Part shown: in pieces, positions 10,085 through 19,571 of the stretch
How positions within the stretch are numbered: the first letter of the stretch is position 1
How the letters are laid out: the number at the start of each line of letters is the position of its first letter
Program-made: the position numbers and the translations under genes
DNA from: Aneurinibacillus tyrosinisolvens
Lineage (GTDB): Bacteria; Bacillota; Bacilli; Aneurinibacillales; Aneurinibacillaceae
Reading direction: 5' to 3'
DNA length: 64,000 bases
Assembly (NCBI RefSeq): GCF_001015055.1
Contig: NZ_BBWZ01000021.1
Coordinates: 1-64,000 of the forward strand
The notes under the pieces: model-generated
What the model was told of the DNA's origin: nothing
Seen by the model: only the letters and a program-made list of their open reading frames with translations
The model's database searches: none

Positions 10085-10969
10085 ATGAAAAAATCTATTG
10101 GTTTCTTCCTGTCACTGCTCCTTGTTACAGCCTGTTCACCGAAGCCTGCTGAGCAAACATCCGCCCGGGCAGCGGAGCCGGCGGCAGCGGCTTCAACCCA
10201 AACCGCAGTCCAAACGACGGCCCAGGCTTCAGCGCCTGCCCCTGTTCCGGCACCAAATCCGTCACCGTCCAGCAGCAGCATAGCAAAAAGCACGACGGTC
10301 TCCCATGCAGCAAAAACACTGGCGTCCACTGCCCCTGCTCCCGCAAAGAAACGCGTGCCCATCGTAATAAAAGACGAATCTTCCAAAAATCCTGCTCTAT
10401 CCCGCTTTATTGTCCAGCTAAAGGCAACAGTAAACAAAAAAGATACGAAAGCTCTTCTCGCTATTGTTTCAGATGATGTAAGGTTTACATTTGGCGATAG
10501 CAACGGCAAAAAAGAATTTATCAAGCATTGGAAACTGGATAAAAATCCGCAAAACTCACCCATTTGGCTGGAACTGCAGGACGCGCTCGCCCTGGGGGGA
10601 GACTTCGCGAAAGGAAACTCATCCCTTTACTTTGTTCCCTATCTATACCTGCATTTCCCTGAAAAATACGACGCATTTACACACGCAGCTATTATCGGCA
10701 AAGACGTAAATGTCCGGACCTCCCCGAACCTCAAAGCAAAGGTCGTTGCCCAGCTTAGCAACGAGGTCGTACAAATGAAATACCCTCCAAGCAAAGAAAT
10801 CGTGTCCCTTGGCGGCAGAACGTACCACTGGATTCCAGTGATGACTCTGGACGGAAAGAAAGGGTATGTTGTTGAGAAGTATGTGCGGAGCTCGGTAGAT
10901 TACCGGATGGGAATACAGAAAAACAAAGCGGGCGCCTGGAAAATTTCATTATTTGTAACCGGCGATTAA
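10085..10969 (+). CDS. SH3-domain lipoprotein of unknown function
   Basis: A 294-residue predicted lipoprotein. The signal peptide ends in the lipobox LVTAC, so Cys17 would be lipidated. It is followed by about 80 residues rich in Ala, Pro, Ser and Thr, probably a wall-spanning linker. Residues about 105-195 form a mixed alpha/beta region I do not recognise. Residues about 200-265 look like a bacterial SH3 domain (IIGKDVNVRTSPN and GKKGYVVEKYVRS). Cell-wall binding is inference. The site AAAGGAAG precedes the ATG. It is divergent from hprK and has its own terminator. Confidence 0.75.
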   Translation: MKKSIGFFLSLLLVTACSPKPAEQTSARAAEPAAAASTQTAVQTTAQASAPAPVPAPNPSPSSSSIAKSTTVSHAAKTLASTAPAPAKKRVPIVIKDESSKNPALSRFIVQLKATVNKKDTKALLAIVSDDVRFTFGDSNGKKEFIKHWKLDKNPQNSPIWLELQDALALGGDFAKGNSSLYFVPYLYLHFPEKYDAFTHAAIIGKDVNVRTSPNLKAKVVAQLSNEVVQMKYPPSKEIVSLGGRTYHWIPVMTLDGKKGYVVEKYVRSSVDYRMGIQKNKAGAWKISLFVTGD

Positions 10970-10996
10970 CCTACTCGTATACGAATTAGGTTGCAG

Positions 10997-11028
10997 CCCG
11001 TCTAAATCCTGGGATTTGACGGGTTTTT
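10997..11028 (+). terminator. Terminator after the SH3 lipoprotein gene
   Basis: Arms CCCGTC-T-AAATC and GATTT-GACGGG with a 4-base loop, then five T. Confidence 0.8.
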
Positions 11029-11161
11029 GTCATTGGATAGGAAAGGGATATAGTTATACCTTGTTCTCCCTTCCTTTTGGGAAAGTAAGAAAGCAGGAAA
11101 TTTTCAAAAGGAGCCAGAAGAGGTCGATACACACAGGGATCTTCCATCACAAAAGTGATTA

Positions 11162-11182
11162 GTGTACAAATCATTAGTACAC
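11162..11182 (+). promoter_or_regulatory. Inverted repeat upstream of the MaoC-like gene
   Basis: GTGTAC, nine bases, GTACAC, about 45 bases before the start codon. The shape suits a dimeric repressor operator. No regulator gene is adjacent, so the function is a guess. Confidence 0.3.
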
Positions 11183-11227
11183 ATGATAAGATAATACAAA
11201 ATAATCTGATAAATGGAGGTTTATTGT

Positions 11228-11611
11228 ATGAAAGTTGGTGACGTTGTTTTTTGGGAACGAACATTTACTACCGAAGACGTGAATCTATTTAGTAAGGTAT
11301 CAGGAGACGAAGGGGTACACCACGTTATCCCTGATGAACAGGGCCGGTTAGTCATCCAGGGATTGTTAACGGCTACTCTGCCGACAAAAATCGGCGGTGA
11401 TTTTAATGTTCTGGCCCGTAAAATTTCTTTCGAGTTTTTAAGGCCTGTATTTACAGGAGATAGGATTCGCTGTGAAGTCGTCATTGAACAATATGAGGAA
11501 AAGAATGACCGTACATACATGGCGACAAATTTCGTATGCCGGAATCAGCATGAGAAAGAAGTGATGACCGGTCAATTCTCCGGCGTTATTTTACACCATC
11601 AGAACGCTTAG
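11228..11611 (+). CDS. MaoC-like hotdog-fold hydratase
   Basis: A 127-residue single hotdog-domain protein. The start (KVGDVVFWERTFTTEDVNLF SKVSGDEG) and the segment IVQG-like VIQGLLTATLPTKIGGDF match the hydratase-2/MaoC family, in which an Asp and a His of the N-terminal helix hydrate 2-enoyl thioesters; here the usual DxNPxH motif is altered to SGDEGVHH, so catalysis is uncertain. I chose ATG 11228 because GGAGG stands eight bases upstream; an in-frame ATG at 11213 lacks such a site. Stands alone between two terminators. Confidence 0.8.
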   Translation: MKVGDVVFWERTFTTEDVNLFSKVSGDEGVHHVIPDEQGRLVIQGLLTATLPTKIGGDFNVLARKISFEFLRPVFTGDRIRCEVVIEQYEEKNDRTYMATNFVCRNQHEKEVMTGQFSGVILHHQNA

Positions 11612-11629
11612 CGACATATACTTTCCAGT

Positions 11630-11665
11630 AAAAAAGAAGGCACCCACGCGGCGCCTTCCTCTTTT
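11630..11665. terminator. Bidirectional terminator between the MaoC-like gene and uvrA
   Basis: GAAGGC and GCCTTC arms with a T-rich tail on the plus strand and six T on the minus strand. It serves two convergent genes. Confidence 0.75.
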
Positions 11666-11674
11666 GTTCATCCG

Positions 11675-14551
11675 TTAATTTGCTTTTGTCTGCAGGGCAG
11701 CAACCCGTTCTTCCGATCGTTTCCGGTCCCTTTCCAGCACCGGTGCCAGGAACTGGCCGGTGTATGATTCAGGCACCTGTACGACATCTTCCGGTGTACC
11801 TTCCCCGACAATGGTGCCCCCCCGGCTTCCGCCGTCAGGGCCAAGATCAATCACGTGATCCGCCGTTTTAATCACATCGAGGTTATGCTCGATAACAAGC
11901 ACGCTATCCCCGTTGTCAACGAGGCGCTGCAGCACTTTTAGCAGCCTGTCAATGTCATCAATGTGCAAGCCGGTTGTCGGCTCATCCAAAATATAAAGCG
12001 TCTTGCCGTTGCTGCGGCGGTACAATTCCGACGCCAGCTTCACACGCTGCGCTTCCCCACCGGACAATGTCGTAGCCGGCTGGCCCAGCGCAACATAGCC
12101 GAGACCGACATCATAAATCGTCTGGAGCTTGCGGTTAATGCGCGGAATGTTCTTAAAGAATTCAAGGGCATCCTCTACCGTCATCTCGAGAATGTCGGCA
12201 ATATTTTTTCCTTTGTACTTTATTTCCAGCGTTTCTCTGTTATACCGCTTCCCATGGCATACTTCACATGGGACGTACACGTCAGGCAGAAAGTGCATTT
12301 CGATTTTGATAATCCCGTCGCCGCGGCAGGCCTCACAGCGTCCGCCTTTGACATTGAAGCTGAAGCGGCCCTTTTGATAACCGCGCATTTTCGCTTCATT
12401 CGTCTGGGCAAATAAATCACGGATGTCATCAAATACCCCGGTATAGGTCGCCGGATTGGACCGCGGTGTGCGCCCGATTGGCGACTGGTCAATGTCGATG
12501 ACTTTGTCGAGGTGCTCAATGCCCTCCAGCTTGCGGTAAGCGCCCGGCTTCTGCTTTGATTTATGCAGTTCACGCGCAAGTGATTTGTGAAGAATTTCAT
12601 TAATGAGCGTTGATTTTCCTGAACCGGAAACACCCGTCACACACGTGAATACACCGAGTGGGACTTTCAGCGTTACATTCTTCAGGTTGTTTTCTTTCGC
12701 CCCGAGAATTTTAATCCACTTGCCGTTTGGCGAGCGGCGCTCCAGTGGAACCGGAATGAATTTACGCCCGCTTAAATACTCGCCTGTCAGCGAGTTTCGG
12801 TCATCCATTACTTCCTGCGGTGTCCCCTGGGAGACAACCTGCCCGCCGTGAATGCCCGCGCCGGGACCGATATCGATAATATAGTCTGCGGCCAGCATCG
12901 TATCTTCATCGTGTTCCACAACAATAAGCGTATTGCCTAAATCACGCATATGCTCCAGTGTCTTAATGAGACGGGCGTTATCCCGCTGGTGCAGCCCGAT
13001 GCTTGGCTCGTCCAAAATATAAAGAACACCCATCAGGCTGGAACCGATTTGCGTCGCCAGCCGGATACGCTGGGCCTCCCCGCCGGAAAGCGTCCCCGCT
13101 GAACGGCTCATCGTTAAATAATCCAATCCGACGTCAACAAGGAACTGCAGGCGCGCTTTGATTTCCTTTAGAATCAGGCGGGCAATCTGCGTTTCCTTTT
13201 CCGTCAACGACAGCTCACCAAAGAATTCAAACGCTTCAACAATCGAAAGATCCGTCACATAAGAAATGTTCTGGCTGGCAATGAGGACAGCAAGCGCTTC
13301 AGGACGCAGGCGCTTTCCTTTACATTTCGGGCAGTTCTTTTCACTCATGTACATTTCAAGCTGCTGGCGGACATAGTCGGATCCGGTTTCACGGTAACGG
13401 CGCTGGACGTTATTCACAATTCCCTCAAACACCATATCGTGATCCCGCATCACGCTGCTGTAGTCGCTTTTATAGCGGAAATGCAGCTTCTCCGTGCCGC
13501 TGCCGAACAGAATGACGTCCTGCTGCTTCTCGGTTAAATTTTCGAACGGCTTATTCATATCGATTTTATAATGTTTGGCTACCGATTGCAGAATTTGCTC
13601 ATAGTAGTTCGACGTGGAGCTGTTCCACGGCTCGATGGCGCCCTCCGCCAGACTCTTGGAGCGGTCGGGAATGACCAGATCCGGGTCTACCTCCAGCTGG
13701 CTTCCCAGGCCATCGCATGTCGGACAGGCACCGAACGGGCTGTTAAACGAAAACAGGCGGGGCTCAAGGTCTTCCATGCTGAATCCGCAAATCGGACAGG
13801 CGAGATTCTGGCTGAACAGTAGTTCCTCCTGTTCCATCACATCGACAAGCACACTTCCGTCTGCAAGGCGAAGCGCCGTTTCTAGCGAATCAGCCAGACG
13901 GGTTGCTACGCCTTCCTTAACGACAATCCGGTCGATCACGACTTCGATCGAGTGTTTTTTATTTTTCTCCAGCTTGATTTCTTCTGAAAGATCGCGCACT
14001 TCTCCATCCACGCGAACCCGGACATACCCCTGGGTGCGAGTTTCCTCCAGCAGTTTCGCGTGCTCGCCCTTCCGGCCCTGCACAAGCGGAGCAAGAATCT
14101 GGAGGCGCGTTTTCTCCGGGTAATCCAGAATGCGGTCGACCATCTGCTGCACCGTTTGCGACGTAATTTCAATGCCGTGCTCCGGACAATGCGGCCGGCC
14201 GATCCGCGCAAAGAGAAGGCGCAAGTAATCATATATTTCCGTAACCGTCCCCACGGTCGAACGCGGGTTACGGCTTGTTGTCTTCTGATCGATCGAAATG
14301 GCAGGCGACAGCCCGTCAATCGAGTCGACATCAGGTTTATCCATCTGGCCAAGGAACTGGCGCGCGTAGGCGGATAGAGATTCCACATAGCGGCGCTGCC
14401 CTTCGGCATAAATCGTATCAAAAGCCAGGGAAGATTTCCCTGACCCTGACAATCCCGTTAAAACAACAAACTTATCGCGCGGAATCGTGATGTCTACGTT
14501 TTTTAAATTATGGGCACGAGCACCCTTAATGACAATATTCTCACGGCTCAT
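11675..14551 (-). CDS. uvrA: Excinuclease ABC subunit A
   Basis: UvrA is the damage-recognition ATPase of nucleotide excision repair and loads UvrB on DNA. It has 958 residues and two ABC modules: Walker [15 protein letters not shown] near the N-terminus and [13 protein letters not shown] in the second half, each with a LSGGEAQR signature. Two zinc modules are seen: CPICGFSM...CPTCDG and CEACRGDG...CEVCHGK. It follows uvrB by ten bases, so both share the LexA-controlled promoter. Confidence 0.99.
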   Translation of the reverse strand: MSRENIVIKGARAHNLKNVDITIPRDKFVVLTGLSGSGKSSLAFDTIYAEGQRRYVESLSAYARQFLGQMDKPDVDSIDGLSPAISIDQKTTSRNPRSTVGTVTEIYDYLRLLFARIGRPHCPEHGIEITSQTVQQMVDRILDYPEKTRLQILAPLVQGRKGEHAKLLEETRTQGYVRVRVDGEVRDLSEEIKLEKNKKHSIEVVIDRIVVKEGVATRLADSLETALRLADGSVLVDVMEQEELLFSQNLACPICGFSMEDLEPRLFSFNSPFGACPTCDGLGSQLEVDPDLVIPDRSKSLAEGAIEPWNSSTSNYYEQILQSVAKHYKIDMNKPFENLTEKQQDVILFGSGTEKLHFRYKSDYSSVMRDHDMVFEGIVNNVQRRYRETGSDYVRQQLEMYMSEKNCPKCKGKRLRPEALAVLIASQNISYVTDLSIVEAFEFFGELSLTEKETQIARLILKEIKARLQFLVDVGLDYLTMSRSAGTLSGGEAQRIRLATQIGSSLMGVLYILDEPSIGLHQRDNARLIKTLEHMRDLGNTLIVVEHDEDTMLAADYIIDIGPGAGIHGGQVVSQGTPQEVMDDRNSLTGEYLSGRKFIPVPLERRSPNGKWIKILGAKENNLKNVTLKVPLGVFTCVTGVSGSGKSTLINEILHKSLARELHKSKQKPGAYRKLEGIEHLDKVIDIDQSPIGRTPRSNPATYTGVFDDIRDLFAQTNEAKMRGYQKGRFSFNVKGGRCEACRGDGIIKIEMHFLPDVYVPCEVCHGKRYNRETLEIKYKGKNIADILEMTVEDALEFFKNIPRINRKLQTIYDVGLGYVALGQPATTLSGGEAQRVKLASELYRRSNGKTLYILDEPTTGLHIDDIDRLLKVLQRLVDNGDSVLVIEHNLDVIKTADHVIDLGPDGGSRGGTIVGEGTPEDVVQVPESYTGQFLAPVLERDRKRSEERVAALQTKAN

Positions 14552-14561
14552 TGACCTTTTC

Positions 14562-16559
14562 TCATCCTTCCGCCTTTAATTCCAGAATCAAATCACGCAA
14601 CTGGGCGGCCCGCTCGAAGTCTAAATGGCGGGCTGCTTCCTTCATCTCGTCTTCCATACGCAAAACGACTTCCTTGCGTTCTTTTTTGCTTAACTTGCTG
14701 TACATCTTGTCCGGCAGGTAGTCCTCGGACTGTTCTGCCACCTTCGTTCCCTGGATGACATCGCGAATCGATTTCTGGATCGTCTGCGGTGTAATGCCGT
14801 GCTCCTCGTTATACGCCATCTGGCGCTCGCGGCGGCGGTTCGTCTCGTTCACCGCATTTTCAATCGACTGTGTCATCCTATCGGCATACATAATAACATG
14901 CCCTTCTGCGTTTCGCGCCGCCCGGCCAATCGTCTGGATTAGCGAACGCTCATTGCGAAGGAAGCCTTCCTTATCCGCATCAAGAATCGCTACAAGCGAA
15001 ACTTCCGGTATATCTAACCCTTCCCGCAAAAGGTTAATTCCAATCAATACATCAAACACACCTACACGCAAATCACGAAGAATCTGCATCCGCTCAATCG
15101 TTTTAATATCCGAGTGCAGGTAGCGGACCTTAATGCCGACTTCCTTCAGATAATCGGCTAAGTCCTCGGACATCTTCTTCGTTAACGTCGTAACGAGTAC
15201 GCGCTCGTTTTTCGCAATCCGCTCGTTAATCTCGCCAAGCAAATCATCAATCTGCCCTTTAGAAGGCCGGATATCAATGGTCGGATCGAGCAGCCCTGTC
15301 GGACGAATGACCTGTTCGGCCACGTCCGGCGCCTTCTCCAATTCATATGAGCTCGGGGTAGCGGAAACATACACGATCTGATTGACATGCTTCTCAAATT
15401 CCTCGAACTTCAACGGCCGGTTGTCTGCGGCGGAAGGCAAGCGGAAGCCATGCTCAATCAGCATATCCTTTCTCGCTTTATCCCCTTTGTACATGGCGCG
15501 GATTTGCGGCAGCATAATGTGCGACTCATCGATCATAATTAAGAAGTCGTCCGGGAAGAAGTCCAGCAGCGTATAAGGCGCTGCCCCCGGTGGCAGTCCC
15601 GTCAGGTGGCGTGAGTAATTCTCAATACCGGAGCAATAGCCCATTTCCTGCATCATCTCGAGATCATAGCGCGTTCTTTGCTCAAGCCGCTGTGCTTCCA
15701 GCAGCTTTCCCTGCTCTTTGAAAAGCGCCAGCTGTTGTTCAAGTTCTTGTTCGATGCTTTTCATGGTCTGCTGCATTTTATCCGGCCCTGTAACATAGTG
15801 GGACGCCGGAAAAATAGCGGCGTGCTCACGTTCGTTCAGTATTTCACCGGTCAATGTATCAACTTCAGTAATCCGCTCGATTTCGTCTCCGAAAAACTCG
15901 ACGCGGATCGCATGTTCACTATTTGAAGCCGGGAAAATTTCCACGACATCTCCCCGCACGCGGAACGTCCCGCGTGTAAAGTTAATATCATTGCGGTCGT
16001 ATTGAATATCAATTAACTTGCGCAGTACATCGTCGCGGCCTTTTTCCATTCCACGGCGCAGCGAAAGCATCAGGGAGCTATATTCCTCCGGCGAACCTAA
16101 ACCATAAATGCAGGAAACGCTGGCAACAATGATAACATCATTACGCTCAAAAACCGCACTCGTCGCCGAGTGGCGCAGTTTATCAATCTCATCGTTAATG
16201 CTTGCGTCCTTCTCAATATACGTATCCGAATGCGGAATGTACGCCTCCGGCTGATAATAATCGTAGTAACTTACAAAGTATTCTACTGCGTTATTCGGGA
16301 AAAACTCTTTAAACTCGCTGGCCAATTGAGCCGCGAGTGTTTTATTGTGCGCGATAACAAGCGTCGGCTTGTTTACTTTAGCAATGACCTGGGCCATCGT
16401 GAACGTTTTTCCCGTTCCGGTAGCTCCGAGCAGGGTTTGGTGTTTCTTCCCGCCTTCAATGCCCTCAACCAGCTGTTTTATCGCTGACGGCTGGTCACCC
16501 TTTGGCTCATATTCGGAAACGACTTCAAATTTCTTGTTCAGTTTTTCCAACGTTTTCAT
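14562..16559 (-). CDS. uvrB: Excinuclease ABC subunit B
   Basis: UvrB verifies the lesion, recruits UvrC and is displaced by UvrD. Visible motifs: Walker [11 protein letters not shown], the beta-hairpin region [16 protein letters not shown]-type DESH, helicase motifs near the C-terminal half, and the C-terminal UVR segment ([12 protein letters not shown]) that binds UvrC. I start at ATG 16559 ([13 protein letters not shown]), the family N-terminus; an ATG-like opening 13 codons upstream falls across the promoter. About 665 residues. Confidence 0.97.
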   Translation of the reverse strand: MKTLEKLNKKFEVVSEYEPKGDQPSAIKQLVEGIEGGKKHQTLLGATGTGKTFTMAQVIAKVNKPTLVIAHNKTLAAQLASEFKEFFPNNAVEYFVSYYDYYQPEAYIPHSDTYIEKDASINDEIDKLRHSATSAVFERNDVIIVASVSCIYGLGSPEEYSSLMLSLRRGMEKGRDDVLRKLIDIQYDRNDINFTRGTFRVRGDVVEIFPASNSEHAIRVEFFGDEIERITEVDTLTGEILNEREHAAIFPASHYVTGPDKMQQTMKSIEQELEQQLALFKEQGKLLEAQRLEQRTRYDLEMMQEMGYCSGIENYSRHLTGLPPGAAPYTLLDFFPDDFLIMIDESHIMLPQIRAMYKGDKARKDMLIEHGFRLPSAADNRPLKFEEFEKHVNQIVYVSATPSSYELEKAPDVAEQVIRPTGLLDPTIDIRPSKGQIDDLLGEINERIAKNERVLVTTLTKKMSEDLADYLKEVGIKVRYLHSDIKTIERMQILRDLRVGVFDVLIGINLLREGLDIPEVSLVAILDADKEGFLRNERSLIQTIGRAARNAEGHVIMYADRMTQSIENAVNETNRRRERQMAYNEEHGITPQTIQKSIRDVIQGTKVAEQSEDYLPDKMYSKLSKKERKEVVLRMEDEMKEAARHLDFERAAQLRDLILELKAEG

Positions 16560-16586
16560 CCATCCTTTTATGAAGATGCTCCTTCT

Positions 16587-16592
16587 ATTATA
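16587..16592 (-). promoter_or_regulatory. -10 element of the uvrBA promoter
   Basis: TATAAT on the minus strand, 28 bases before the uvrB start. The -35 region is poor, which is usual for SOS promoters that rely on LexA release. Confidence 0.5.
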
Positions 16593-16623
16593 GCACATTC
16601 CCCACGATTTCTAGTAGTATTTT

Positions 16624-16637
16624 CGAACATAGGTTCG
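16624..16637 (-). promoter_or_regulatory. LexA (SOS) box upstream of uvrBA
   Basis: CGAACATAGGTTCG matches the Bacillus LexA/DinR operator GAAC-N4-GTTC with both half-sites intact. It lies about 32 bases upstream of the -10 element, so bound LexA would block polymerase at uvrBA. The divergent DUF4395 gene begins 150 bases away and could also be affected. Confidence 0.8.
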
Positions 16638-16787
16638 GATTTAGCAAGCATTGGATCGAATGGTTTATAAGCGGAAATCCTGTCAAGAAACGGGCAGGAG
16701 CTACGCTGCATAAATATAATAGTATTTGATATAATCAACAAAGGAAAGTAAAGTGTATTCATACTAATACAAAGGGTGTGAAAATGG

Positions 16788-17213
16788 ATGGAGAAACAAC
16801 TTCGTTCCATTCCTCGTCCGCTGGTAAAAACAAATCAATGGTTTATTGTGATTTGTGTACTGCTGACTTGGACTACAGATATAAAGTGGTTTCTGGCATT
16901 ACCTTTGGTTTCCGGACTTCTTGGACTCTTCTTCGGATTTAATCCTGTTATGCGGTTTGCGAAAATATTTCTAAAAAAACCGCTTTCCACGTACATTCCC
17001 GAAGACTGGGACCAGCAGCAGTTTAACCAAACCATTGCTGTTGTTTGTTTAGCTACAGGACTGGTTAGCTATCTTGCTCATTGGACAATACTGGCCTATA
17101 TTTCTACTGGAATGGTTGCTTTAGCATCGTTTGTCGCTATTCTGGGGTTTTGCATTGGGTGCTTTATCCGGTATCAGTGGACACAATATCGTTTCAGAAG
17201 AAGTTCCAATTAA
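16788..17213 (+). CDS. DUF4395 family membrane protein
   Basis: A 141-residue protein with four hydrophobic spans at about residues 17-35, 38-55, 82-105 and 108-128. The N-terminal pattern PRPLVKTNQW and the central GFNPVMRFAKIF agree with DUF4395 proteins; their function is not known. AAAGGGTG precedes the ATG. It is divergent from uvrB. An imperfect stem with AGGCT/AGCCT ends follows at about 17225-17300 and may terminate it. Confidence 0.75.
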   Translation: MEKQLRSIPRPLVKTNQWFIVICVLLTWTTDIKWFLALPLVSGLLGLFFGFNPVMRFAKIFLKKPLSTYIPEDWDQQQFNQTIAVVCLATGLVSYLAHWTILAYISTGMVALASFVAILGFCIGCFIRYQWTQYRFRRSSN

Positions 17214-17316
17214 GGCATTACAAAAAAGGCTTGCCAGCAACAAACGATTAATCTTGCTTTTCGTTTGCTCTCGACGAGCCTTTGTTAATTTTTTAGAATG
17301 AACCTGATAACTGCTT

Positions 17317-17787
17317 TTATGGTTTCCTGACACTAAATCTCATCCAGTTCCCCCCGGCATCTTCGTTCATATAAGTGTCTTGCATTGGATTACACCCATA
17401 CCGTCCATGCCCTCTCATTATCTCCTCACCTACTTGAAAATTCCGATCCATCAAGTAGTTGAGTCCTCCGCCGTCTTGCTCAATGGCCAGTTGAAGAAAT
17501 TCTACAGCGGCAGTGTTAAATCGTTGGTTCAGTCCTTCCAGACTGATCAGAACGCCGGTAGAAGATTCAAGGCAGCTGCATAGCTGTGTCAGGGAAGTAC
17601 TTGCCACTTCTTGGCTCAACCATACACACAATGCGACAATATCTTGCGCGCCATACTTACTGTTTCGCTGGACAAAGCCAACTTCTCTAGCCAATATCTG
17701 AAGAGTGTCAGGAGATAAACAGCGCTGCAATTCTTGTGAAAAGAGGGCAAGTTCTTCTAGAATCGTGAGATTCATAAAAAACACCAT
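17317..17787 (-). pseudogene. Truncated IS231/IS4-family transposase fused to a foreign tail
   Basis: Residues about 6-96 match the N-terminal domain of IS231-type (IS4 family) transposases: LEELALFSQELQRCLSP, REVGFVQRNSKYGAQDI and SLEGLNQRFNTAAVEFL. The DDE catalytic core that should follow is absent. Instead 55 residues of unrelated sequence continue in frame (VGEEIMRGHGRYGCNPMQD...) to the stop. The natural start is probably Met at 17772 (MNLTILEEL). The element is dead as a transposase. I do not recognise the tail; it may be the end of a gene that the element entered. Confidence 0.75.
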
Positions 17788-17824
17788 CCTTTATCTCGTT
17801 GTTAGATAAAGAATGGTGTTTTTT
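17776..17824. repeat. Long hairpin at the 5' end of the IS231-like remnant
   Basis: Arms of 21 bases with a single mismatch and a 7-base loop; each arm ends in an A- or T-run, so it can act as a terminator in both directions. It overlaps the opening codons of the transposase frame. IS231 elements are known to carry such a stem-loop that blocks read-through transcription. Confidence 0.65.
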
Positions 17825-17983
17825 TGTTTTGAGGATAGTGTTCATTACCTCCATATTATTTTGTATATATTAGTAAATGCAGTACTTGAGTTAATGCTTG
17901 GGTATTTACAAAAAACAATAAAAATCGTGTCTTTAATAAAGATTATTGTAAAAAAATTTGCAACACGAGAGGATGCATCTAAG

Positions 17984-18371
17984 ATGACGAATTAAGAAGA
18001 AATCTTAAAAATACAAACAGCGATCAAAGAAGCCAAGGATCGAAGATCCTATGAACGTTTTCAATCTGTCTACCTTTCCCTCAAGGGATATACCCAGCGT
18101 GAAATTGCAGACATCATGGGGCGTTGTGTAAAAACCATTCACCATTATGTCTCGGCCTATAGATGATTCGTGATTACCAGGCCATTCAACCTTTCCTGGA
18201 GGAGAATAAAGACCGGTTAGCGTTGGTCTTCCTGCCACCTTACAGCCCCAACTTGAATGCAATAGAGGGCCTTTGGAAGTGGTTGAAAGAATCTGTAGTG
18301 AACAATGTCTTTTACTCGACGATTCAAAAAATCAAGTGGAAGTAATTGACCGACTCTGCATAAAGATGTAA
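17984..18371 (+). pseudogene. Multiply deleted IS630-family transposase
   Basis: The frame opens ATG ACG AAT and meets TAA at codon 4. It then encodes the helix-turn-helix domain (KGYTQREIADIMGRCVKTIH) up to a TGA at 18164. A second frame from 18163 carries a short middle piece (MIRDYQAIQ) joined to the C-terminal DDE part (LPPYSPNLNAIEGLWKWLKE). The true C-terminus (VEVIDRLCIKM) is in a third register up to 18371. At least two internal deletions and a nonsense change have destroyed it. I could not identify terminal inverted repeats. Confidence 0.85.
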
Positions 18372-18489
18372 TTCAAAGATTCAACTTATATATTTTAAAA
18401 AACTATAGATTTAATATGTATGTTAGTCCAAGCATATCTTCCTTTCCTTCATACAATATAGTAGTTGATTATGAAAGGAGGAGAACGCA

Positions 18490-18855
18490 TTGGTACAACC
18501 TAGTTTTAAAATACAAGATGTAAAATATCAACATATCGGGAACAATAAAAAAGTAAAGATTGCACAAGGTGACGACCTCATGATTGTCGCAGATGCAATT
18601 TCAACTGCTGCAGCCAATATTTCTTCAAGGACGGAAGATTTTAGACAAGCTGTACGAAGAAGAGACATCCAAGCTGTTCGAAATATCATAAGCCTTCAAA
18701 ATGTTACTGTTATTTTTGTTAGCCGTAGATTTCTTGTTACAAGAGTAATAAACGGTAGAAGAAGAAGGGTGTCTCGGCCTTTTAGATGTGTGCAAATTAG
18801 TATCAGACAAGGTACAGCTAACGGTTCGTTCGTTGTCTGCCCAAATATCAGTTAG
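18490..18855 (+). CDS. Unknown 121-residue protein, TTG start
   Basis: I do not recognise this protein. It begins with TTG behind an excellent site (AAAGGAGG, eight to ten bases away) and ends before a strong terminator, so it is likely a real gene. It has no signal peptide or membrane span. The middle is very basic (SRRFLVTRVINGRRRRVSR), and beta-strand-like alternation appears around residues 70-121. It lies in a patch of IS remnants between uvrB and csbA, suggesting recent gain. Nucleic-acid binding or a spore-coat role would both be speculation. Confidence 0.6.
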   Translation: MVQPSFKIQDVKYQHIGNNKKVKIAQGDDLMIVADAISTAAANISSRTEDFRQAVRRRDIQAVRNIISLQNVTVIFVSRRFLVTRVINGRRRRVSRPFRCVQISIRQGTANGSFVVCPNIS

Positions 18856-18893
18856 AAAGTATTTAATTTGTACACTATCTTATTATTATTTTC

Positions 18894-18925
18894 AGCTCCC
18901 CAGTACGTTCCTGGGGAGCTTTTAT
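18894..18925 (+). terminator. Terminator after the 121-residue gene
   Basis: AGCTCCCCAG and CTGGGGAGCT, a perfect 10-bp stem with a 7-base loop, then TTTAT. Confidence 0.85.
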
Positions 18926-18974
18926 ATTATACATTGTGTTTATCCGGAGTAAAATCACTCTTCCTAAAACAGAA

Positions 18975-19009
18975 TAAAAAAAGACCCGGCCGCATGCCAG
19001 GTCTTTTTG
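18975..19009. terminator. Bidirectional terminator
   Basis: AGACC-GGC and GCC-GGTCT arms with seven A on one side and five T on the other. It ends the broken minus-strand gene that follows. Confidence 0.75.
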
Positions 19010-19016
19010 CGAACAA

Positions 19017-19505
19017 TTATAGTTCATCCATTTGTTGGATGCCTTTTAACGTCCAAGATATCTTTTCTTGTCCTGTCGTTACATACGTTGTGATAACCTT
19101 TATCAGATTAACTTTAGATTGAGAGCCCAATATAATTGAAGATTCCCTAATTGCATCTTTAGCAATACGTCCAGTAATCTTCTCGTTATCATTTGTTTTA
19201 AACTCAAATACCCTGGTCCTTACATTAGCACCTACCAGTTCACCAACTACTTCAACAATTTCTTCCCCAGTTTCTGATATGTCGCTCAGCACATCTAAAA
19301 TTGTAGAAGCCTTATTAGGGTTGAATGATATTGATGATTTACCGATAACCGGCGATCTCCATTCGCTTACAGTGAATCAATGTCAGTGTTCGAGGTCTTT
19401 AACGAAAGGAGGAAATGGTAAGGCTTCGTAATTAGCAGTATATGACTCAATCATGGATTTTGTTGAAGTAATTTTTTCAATAATATTATCCTGAGTGTTG
19501 GTCAT
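19017..19505 (-). pseudogene. Unknown gene interrupted by two in-frame TGA codons
   Basis: An ATG at 19505 with AGGAGG eight bases upstream opens a frame of 163 codons. After about 40 residues it reads TGA CAT TGA and then continues in the same frame to TAA at 19017. The downstream part (GEEIVEVVGELVGANVRTRV, NDNEKITGRIAKDAIRES) looks like a folded beta-rich domain with a helical N-terminal part. No function recognised. Because the frame is kept on both sides of the stops, the damage seems recent; recoding is unlikely since no TGA-decoding context is seen. Confidence 0.65.
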
Positions 19506-19571
19506 TTGCCACACCTCCTAACGTTATAATTTGGTTTTGATTTAATTCTATGATTCCTTTTGCTTCATGTC

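Noticed and set aside
10986-11264. A minus-strand frame of 92 codons
   Set aside because: It overlaps a terminator and the start of the MaoC-like gene, has no ribosome site and resembles no protein.
19370-19385. Selenocysteine or read-through at the TGA pair
   Set aside because: No hairpin of the bacterial SECIS kind is evident after the codons, no selenocysteine genes are nearby, and two such codons separated by one are unlikely. Recent nonsense mutation is simpler.
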